43,624 nt of DNA from Nocardia pseudovaccinii NBRC 100343 (lineage in GTDB: Bacteria > Actinomycetota > Actinomycetes > Mycobacteriales > Mycobacteriaceae). The stretch is from NCBI RefSeq assembly GCF_001613225.1, contig NZ_BDBY01000376.1, forward strand, positions 1 through 43,624, in the 5' to 3' direction. Shown here one piece after another: positions 38,298-43,624 of the stretch. Within the stretch, counting starts at the first letter, position 1. Each line of letters opens with the position of its first letter. The notes beneath the pieces are model-generated. The model saw nothing but the letters and a program-made list of their open reading frames with translations. It was not told the DNA's origin and did no database searches. Made by a program: the position numbers and the translations under genes.

Positions 38298-39593
38298 TCA
38301 GTGATCGCCACCCTGCGTCTGCCCGAAGTGCCCCTCGCCCAAGCGCCGCGGCGCATGTCCGTGCACGCCTTCGGCATACGCGGTCTCCGCATGCAGTGCG
38401 AAGTCGATGCCCGCGGACTCGTCTTCCTTGCTGACCCGGAATCCGAGGAAGCGGTCGATGGCCTTGCCGAGCACGAAGGAGACGGCGAACGCATACGCCG
38501 CGACCACCAGCACGCCGACCAACTGCTTGCCGAACTGCGCGAGCCCGCCGCCGTAGAACAGACCCTCGACCGCACCGGTCATCACCTGGTTGGCCAACAA
38601 TCCGATCAGCAGCGTGCCGACGATGCCGCCGACGAAGTGCACGCCGACCACATCGAGCGAATCGTCGTAGCCCGCCTTGAATTTCCAGCCGACCGCGAAC
38701 GAACACACCACACCCGCGGCCAAACCGACGATGAGCGATCCGAGCGTATTCACCGAACCGCACGAAGGTGTGATCGCGACCAGACCGGCCACCACACCCG
38801 AGGCCGCACCGAAGGTGGTCGGCCGCCCGTCACGGATCTGCTCGACGGCGAGCCAGCCGAGCATGCCCAGACAGCCCGCGACCAGGGTGTTCAGGAATAC
38901 CGCTGCCGCAATACCATTCGCCGACAGGGCCGACCCGGCATTGAAACCGAACCAGCCGAACCAGAGCAGACCCGCCCCGAGCAGTACGAACGGCAGGTTG
39001 TGCGGACGCATCGCATCGGTCTTGAAGCCGATGCGCGGGCCGAGCACGAGGGCCAGCGCCAGCGCCGAGGCGCCGGAGGCGATCTCTACGACCATGCCGC
39101 CCGAGTAGTCGAGCGCGCCGAAGGAGGCCAGCCAGCCGTCCGGCCCCCACACCCAGTGCGCGATCGGCACATAGACCGCCAGCGCCCACAGCGGCACGAA
39201 CACCATCCAGCCCGCGAATTTCGCGCGGTCCGCGATCGCACCGCTGACCAGTGCCGCGGTCAGGATGGCGAAGGTCAGCTGGAAGGTGGCGAACAGCAGT
39301 TCCGGAACGGTGCCGTGAACGGAATTCGGATCGATGCCCGCCATCCCGAAGTAGCCGAGATCACCGATCAGACCGCCGCCCGCGTCCTCGCCGAAGGCCA
39401 GGCTGTAACCGGCCAGCAGCCACACCACGGTCACCAGCGGGATCGCGATGAAGTTCATCATCAGCATGTTGAGTACGCCGGTCGAGCGCACCATCCCGCC
39501 GTAGAAAATCGCCAGCGCGGGCGTCATCAGCAGCACCAGGGCCGTGCTGACGAGCAGCCAGGCGGTGGCCGCGGGATCGATGGTTGAGGACAC
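38298..39593 (-). CDS. amt: Ammonium transporter, Amt family with Glu at first twin-His site
   Basis: 431 residues, 11 membrane helices expected. Family blocks: AWLLVSTALVLLMTPALAIFYGGMVR, GALDYSGGMVVEIASGASALALALVLG, FVLLGAGLLWFGWFGFNAGSALSA, ASGVVAGLVAITPSCG, and GVHFVGGIVGTLLIGL. The second pore histidine is present (H319), but the first twin His (H168 in E. coli AmtB) is replaced by Glu (E170), a change known from fungal Mep1/Mep3-type transporters. It conducts NH4+/NH3 into the cell. No PII gene (glnK/glnB) adjoins it. The C-terminus RVSKEDESAGIDFALHAETAY is the usual regulatory tail. ATG 39593 sits 82 bases after an unknown gene in the same direction. Confidence 0.94.
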   Translation of the reverse strand: MSSTIDPAATAWLLVSTALVLLMTPALAIFYGGMVRSTGVLNMLMMNFIAIPLVTVVWLLAGYSLAFGEDAGGGLIGDLGYFGMAGIDPNSVHGTVPELLFATFQLTFAILTAALVSGAIADRAKFAGWMVFVPLWALAVYVPIAHWVWGPDGWLASFGALDYSGGMVVEIASGASALALALVLGPRIGFKTDAMRPHNLPFVLLGAGLLWFGWFGFNAGSALSANGIAAAVFLNTLVAGCLGMLGWLAVEQIRDGRPTTFGAASGVVAGLVAITPSCGSVNTLGSLIVGLAAGVVCSFAVGWKFKAGYDDSLDVVGVHFVGGIVGTLLIGLLANQVMTGAVEGLFYGGGLAQFGKQLVGVLVVAAYAFAVSFVLGKAIDRFLGFRVSKEDESAGIDFALHAETAYAEGVHGHAPRRLGEGHFGQTQGGDH

Positions 39594-39675
39594 GGGGTAA
39601 CTCCTTCCACGCGTGCATGCGTTGCGAAGAAGTTACCGAATGCTCACATCGTCGCTGGGTGTCGGCCCAGACAGT

Positions 39676-40500
39676 TCAGCGCCGCGCCTTCTTGGCCAAG
39701 GCGCGCAGACCGCGTCGCCCGGGCACCGGAAGGTCCTCGCTCTCGGCCATCCATTCGGCAGTGGTGAGCCACCGGCGCTGGATGCGCGCGTCGGCGGTGT
39801 CGTGGAAGAGCCGACGGCCGCGATCGTCGCGCAGGTCGTGGGCGAGCGTGGACCAGCGCGGCGCGCGGTCGTTTTCGGCCAGATAGTCGCGCAGGTAGGT
39901 CGCCACGATCGTGCCGATCGTATTGACCGGTCGCAGCGAGACCCGATTGCCGTACTTACCGGAGTAGAAACGTCTTGCGGCGCAAAGCGATCCGGCATTG
40001 GCGTTGGAGGCGATCCAGCCGGCGCGCTGGGCGCGCTCGATCAACCAGAGGTGTTTCACCGCGGTCGGGGCGATATCGCCGATCCGGTCCCGGATCAGTG
40101 TCATCACCGGTTCGGACTGCAGTACGTCACGCCGGGTGGGCCCGGCGCCGTGCGCGAGCCAATGGTCCTCGGCCAGCCGGGCAAGTATCCGGCCGAAGTC
40201 ATCGATGCTGCGCTGGGCCCGGCGGCCGAGGCGTTCGATGCGTTCGGCCTCCCGGCGCATCTCGTTCTGCGCCGTGAGGGTGCGGATCGCCGCCATGGTC
40301 GGCACCTGGCCGCGTTCCAGTAGTTCGAGGATGGCGGCGGCGGTCGACGGATCGGCGGCTGCGGCCACCGGTAGCGAATCGCGCTTGATCGCGAAGTCCT
40401 GCGGGCTGATCGCCCGGCTGAGCAGGTCGACGGCGGCATGGTCGTCGGCGAAATCGGTGCTCGAAAGCCAGGCGGCGGCGATGTCGTCACACGACGGCAC
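39676..40500 (-). CDS. Hypothetical soluble protein
   Basis: 274 residues, Arg- and Ala-rich, no signal peptide or membrane segment. The N-terminal half is helical (DDIAAAWLSSTDFADDHAAVDLLSRA, ILELLERGQVPTMAAIRTL), followed by a charged helix (MRREAERIERLGRRAQRSIDDFGRIL) and a region with PTRRDVLQSEPVMTLIRDRIGDIAPTAVKHLWLIERAQRAGWI that could be a helix-turn-helix-like fold. The end (RGLRALAKKARR) is basic. I recognise no family; nucleic-acid binding is a guess from composition. It lies 82 bases upstream of amt on the same strand. Confidence 0.7.
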   Translation of the reverse strand: MPSCDDIAAAWLSSTDFADDHAAVDLLSRAISPQDFAIKRDSLPVAAAADPSTAAAILELLERGQVPTMAAIRTLTAQNEMRREAERIERLGRRAQRSIDDFGRILARLAEDHWLAHGAGPTRRDVLQSEPVMTLIRDRIGDIAPTAVKHLWLIERAQRAGWIASNANAGSLCAARRFYSGKYGNRVSLRPVNTIGTIVATYLRDYLAENDRAPRWSTLAHDLRDDRGRRLFHDTADARIQRRWLTTAEWMAESEDLPVPGRRGLRALAKKARR

Positions 40501-40973
40501 GGTGGAAATTTCCTCCGGTGGAAGTGGTGTGAGTTCGGCGAAAAGCGCCGGAATTGTGGATTGTGGATTTCAGGTTGTGCCCCGGTCGGGATGAGGGACC
40601 GGCCGGGGCCACCAACCTGATGAAGGTTTGGCTACCGAAGTTGCCGCTAACCACGGTAGCCAGGCGATTGCGTGTATGTCATGCTCGTTGATTGATTCGT
40701 TATCTCCGCAAATACCTCTCGAACCGGGGCGTGAGTTCAACTAATCGCCGCGAAGTGCACTGGACGGGCGCCAAAGTTCGCTGTTCGTCCGTTCTCGATC
40801 TTCGATTGCTCCGACTTTGCCGCCTTCGGCGCTGATCAGTGGGGGCTAACAAAGATCCGAGCATCCTGTGATCTGCATCACATTAATGTCGCGAAACGCC
40901 CGGCATCGCGCCGCGCCCGGCCTGTCGGTCCAGGGGAATGTGCATTGTCGGTGGGCGCCGGTAACCTCTGGCC
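40501..40973. other. 473-base regulatory gap with inverted repeats
   Basis: No gene is visible. CAGGTTG (40571-40577) pairs with CAACCTG (40613-40619) around an inner GCCCCGG/CCGGGGC stem (40579-40585, 40603-40609), giving a 49-base hairpin; TGGCTACCG (40629-40637) and CGGTAGCCA (40654-40662) form another inverted repeat. Both lie in the upstream region of the minus-strand unknown gene. The right half, more AT-rich, precedes dnaX and carries the CRP-type site. Confidence 0.6.
40867..40882. promoter_or_regulatory. Perfect CRP/GlxR-type site TGTGA-N6-TCACA
   Basis: TGTGATCTGCATCACA matches the palindromic consensus of cAMP receptor proteins (Crp, GlxR, Rv3676) exactly in both arms. It is centred about 100 bases before the dnaX start and about 370 bases before the divergent unknown gene. 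Which gene it controls is not settled. Confidence 0.7.
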
Positions 40974-43624
40974 GTGGCTCTGTACCGGAAGTACCGACCG
41001 GCAACGTTCGCTGAAGTGGTGGGTCAGGAGCACGTCACCGACCCGCTGAGTACCGCGCTCGACACCGGTCGCATCAGTCATGCCTATCTGTTCTCCGGTC
41101 CCCGGGGCTGTGGCAAGACCTCCTCGGCGCGCATCCTCGCGCGTTCGCTGAACTGTGTGCAGGGCCCGACCTCGACACCGTGCGGCGTCTGCCCGTCCTG
41201 TGTGGCGCTCGGGCCGGGCGGTCCGGGGAATCTCGATGTGATCGAACTGGACGCCGCGAGTCACGGCGGTGTCGACGACACCCGCGAACTGCGTGATCGG
41301 GCCTTCTACGCGCCCGCGGAGTCGCGGTATCGGGTGTTCATCGTCGACGAGGCGCATATGGTCACCACGGCCGGGTTCAATGCGCTGCTCAAGATCGTCG
41401 AGGAGCCGCCCGCCCATCTGATCTTCATCTTCGCCACCACCGAGCCGGACAAGGTGCTGCCCACCATCCGGTCCCGCACGCATCACTACCCGTTCCGGCT
41501 GCTGCCGCCCGCCACCATGCGCGGACTGCTCGGCAAGATCTGCGAGCAGGAGCAGGTGCCGGTCGAGGAGGCGGTGTACCCGTTGGTGATTCGCGCGGGC
41601 GGTGGGTCGCCGCGCGACAGCCTGAGCGTGCTCGATCAGTTGCTCGCGGGCGCCGGTCCCGAGGGCGTCACCTATTCGCGGGCGGTTTCGCTGCTCGGCG
41701 TCACCGATGTCGCGCTGATCGACGATGCGATCGACGCGCTCGCCGCCGGTGACGGCGCCGCCCTCTTCGGCACTATCGATCGCGTCATGGAGGCCGGTCA
41801 CGATCCGCGCCGCTTCGCCGTCGACCTGCTGGAACGTCTGCGCGACCTGATCCTGCTGCAGGCTGTCCCCGATGCCGCCGACCGCGGCCTGGTCTCCGGC
41901 CCCGGCGATGTCCTGGACCGCATGCGCGAACAGGCCGAACGCACCGGCCCGGCCACCCTGGCCCGGCACGCCGAACTCCTGCACGAGGGCCTCGGCGAAA
42001 TGCGCGGCGCCACCGCCCCGCGCCTGCTGCTCGAAATCGTCTGTGCCCGCATGCTCCTCCCATCGGTCTCCGACGCCGAATCCGCGACCCTGCAACGCCT
42101 GGAGCGCCTAGAGCGCGGCACAGCCACCGGAGCAATGGCGCCGGCCACCGCCGCGGCCCCGTCCGCTCCGGCGCAGCCCGACGCCCCAGCCCAATCGGCA
42201 CCGCCGCGTTCGTCCAACGAACCTCCCCGCCGCCGAGGCGCGGAACTCCTTGCCGCCGCCCGCCGCGAAAAGGACGCCACCCGCACGGGCGCCAGCCCAG
42301 CGAGCGCTCCCGCGCAGGCTGGTGGCCCGGCGCAGAGCCTGCCCGCAGAGCGGGCAGCGGCTGTCGAACAGCACTCGACCGCCGGGCATGGTGCCGGTCC
42401 GGCGGGTTCGGCCGATGGGCCGGATCCTGCGGTCGGACCGAGCGCTGCGGCAACACAGACCCCATCGGCGGCAGCGCCTTCGGCCGCCCGCCAGCATTCT
42501 GCAGAGCAGGGTGCGGCCGCAGGGCAAGCCGATGCGGGAGCCGGATTCGCTTTCGTGCCGGACGATTCGACGGCCGAGCGCGGCGAGACGCAGGCGGGTG
42601 CCGATCGCACGGCTGTCGACCGGGGTTCGAGCACTGAACAGATCGGTACGGCAGAGTCGGCCGGAGTAGATGCCTCGGCCGGGACGAGCGGCGTACCCGT
42701 CGATGCGGCGTCCACGGGACAAGCACGCGATGCCGCACGTAGTGAGGCGTTCGCCTCTTCAGGCGTCGAATCTGCGGATCGAGCCGCCGCACCCGGTCGA
42801 GGTGTGGCCGACCCGGCGGGCGACTCGGGTTCGCAGGCTGCCGCCGGATTGCTGGAATCCGAAGGGACGCAGGAGGTCTCCGAGACAACTGCGCCGCGAG
42901 AGCGCGACTCCGCCGGGGTCACGGGGGCTGGCGAGGGTCGAGCACCGTCCGATTCAGAAGTTGCGCAGTCGATTTCGGCTCGGCAATCCGACCAGTCTGC
43001 CGCAGATCAGGCGGCGTCCAAGGCCGGTGCGGCGCAAGCGAGCCAGCAGACCGGTGGCGCAGGCGCGAGTGCCGCAGCGCACCACGACGCTGCGGTGAAA
43101 CGGTCGGAGCGAGATGTAGCGGATCGGACCGCAGCTGGTGCGGCGCAAGTGAGTGAGTCGACGCCCGGGGCCGACTCGGGGTCTGCGGGCGCCGCTCGCG
43201 CTCTCGCGCGACCGGGTGGTGCGGCCCCGCAGGGCGGCGCGCAATCTGCTGATCACCAGGGAAGCGCGCAGGAGAACAGTGCGCAGGCTTTCGCGGGCCA
43301 AGTCGGTGCGGAGGCCGGTGGGCAGGAAGATGGGGATTTGTTGCGGGCGGTGGAGGGGGCCTGGGGGGAGATTCGGGCGAAGGTTCGGGAGTTCGGGCCT
43401 ACCGTGCAGGCGTTGTTGTCGGGGGCGTCGGTGGCGCGGATCGAGGGGGAGGTGATCGTATTCGCGCATCAGCATGCGCCGTTGGCGCAGCGGTTGTCGG
43501 ATCCGCGGAATGTGGAGGCGGTGCGGTCGGCGGTGCGGGCCGTGCTCGGCAGCGATCATCCGATTCGCTGGGAAGCGGGTGGGGCCGCGCCTCGGCCCGC
43601 GGCTGCCGCGCCGAAGGCGAGCCG
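40974..43624 (+). CDS. dnaX: DNA polymerase III subunit gamma/tau, 3' end outside window
   Basis: 883 codons are readable from GTG 40974 with no stop, so the gene continues past the window. ALYRKYRPATFAEVVGQEHV is the family start; GPRGCGKTSSARILARSLNC is the Walker A (K48), followed by four zinc-binding Cys (CVQGPTSTPCGVCPSC), VDEAHMV (Walker B) and TIRSRTHHY (sensor/arginine finger region). Residues about 380-785 are an Ala/Ser/Gly/Gln/Glu/Asp-rich linker without motifs, after which LLRAVEGAWGEIRAKVREFG starts the conserved C-terminal domain III-like part (about 787-870). It loads the sliding clamp. No slippery frameshift sequence (A-run) is visible, so a short gamma product is not predicted. 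Confidence 0.96.
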   Translation, partial: MALYRKYRPATFAEVVGQEHVTDPLSTALDTGRISHAYLFSGPRGCGKTSSARILARSLNCVQGPTSTPCGVCPSCVALGPGGPGNLDVIELDAASHGGVDDTRELRDRAFYAPAESRYRVFIVDEAHMVTTAGFNALLKIVEEPPAHLIFIFATTEPDKVLPTIRSRTHHYPFRLLPPATMRGLLGKICEQEQVPVEEAVYPLVIRAGGGSPRDSLSVLDQLLAGAGPEGVTYSRAVSLLGVTDVALIDDAIDALAAGDGAALFGTIDRVMEAGHDPRRFAVDLLERLRDLILLQAVPDAADRGLVSGPGDVLDRMREQAERTGPATLARHAELLHEGLGEMRGATAPRLLLEIVCARMLLPSVSDAESATLQRLERLERGTATGAMAPATAAAPSAPAQPDAPAQSAPPRSSNEPPRRRGAELLAAARREKDATRTGASPASAPAQAGGPAQSLPAERAAAVEQHSTAGHGAGPAGSADGPDPAVGPSAAATQTPSAAAPSAARQHSAEQGAAAGQADAGAGFAFVPDDSTAERGETQAGADRTAVDRGSSTEQIGTAESAGVDASAGTSGVPVDAASTGQARDAARSEAFASSGVESADRAAAPGRGVADPAGDSGSQAAAGLLESEGTQEVSETTAPRERDSAGVTGAGEGRAPSDSEVAQSISARQSDQSAADQAASKAGAAQASQQTGGAGASAAAHHDAAVKRSERDVADRTAAGAAQVSESTPGADSGSAGAARALARPGGAAPQGGAQSADHQGSAQENSAQAFAGQVGAEAGGQEDGDLLRAVEGAWGEIRAKVREFGPTVQALLSGASVARIEGEVIVFAHQHAPLAQRLSDPRNVEAVRSAVRAVLGSDHPIRWEAGGAAPRPAAAAPKAS

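Noticed and set aside
1..43624. Prophage, insertion sequence or integrative element
   Set aside because: No transposase, integrase, terminal repeats or phage structural genes were found, and tRNA-Ser has no visible duplicated 3' end nearby.

Overview
The window reads as chromosomal DNA of a high-GC, mycolic-acid-type actinomycete, most likely Nocardia or a close relative. Evidence: GC-rich third codon positions; a cytochrome bc1 b-subunit, an Rv3722c-type aspartate aminotransferase, SRP RNA and DnaX that closely resemble mycobacterial proteins; a WS/DGAT-like acyltransferase; glycine-zipper secreted proteins of a kind seen in Nocardia; and several transcripts that look leaderless. The genus is inferred from remembered family resemblance, not from a search.

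Region 1 (1-2.7 kb) is accessory. It holds an unrecognised protein cut by the window edge, a charged protein with a possible PD-(D/E)XK nuclease core, and two overlapping small ribbon-helix-helix-like (antitoxin-type) genes with no visible toxin. Region 2 (2.7-4.9 kb) has three copies of a tiny membrane protein with two conserved cysteines, interrupted by an EamA exporter gene. Region 3 (4.9-12.4 kb) is an efflux block: an MMPL transporter divergent from a TetR regulator with palindromic operators between them, an Rrf2-like regulator, and a heterodimeric ABC exporter with one degenerate ATP site. Region 4 (12.5-17.4 kb) groups three queuosine-related genes (tgt, the precursor transporter yhhQ, and gluQ for glutamyl-queuosine) around DUF4190, RDD and DUF309 genes. 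Region 5 (17.7-26 kb) carries DUF397, a qcrB copy without qcrA/qcrC beside it, a WS/DGAT-like protein, a tryptophan/proline-punctuated membrane protein, an ECF sigma factor with a C-terminal SnoaL-like part, a quinone-oxidoreductase-like protein and a glycine-zipper secreted protein.

Region 6 (26.3-32.2 kb) starts with tRNA-Ser(GGA), SRP RNA and the aminotransferase, then a methyltransferase, a HhH-GPD-like protein lacking the usual catalytic residues, a second glycine-zipper secreted protein, and a probably leaderless 14-TM drug-efflux MFS gene whose promoter is flanked by twin ATGC-N4-GCAT sites. Region 7 (32.3-40.5 kb) has the most striking regulatory element: a 34-codon, probably leaderless ORF ending in CCSCCS, followed by hairpins and a ROK-family regulator, a layout typical of cysteine-responsive attenuators. 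It then holds a small membrane protein, DUF2207, tandem zinc metallopeptidases, an Amt transporter with Glu in place of the first twin histidine, and an unknown protein. The window ends inside dnaX (from 40974), which has a perfect CRP-type site upstream.

Most of the window is housekeeping or transport. The best candidates for something little described are the cysteine-rich leader ahead of the ROK gene, the triplicated small membrane protein, the Trp/Pro-repeat membrane protein and the nuclease-like gene at the left edge.
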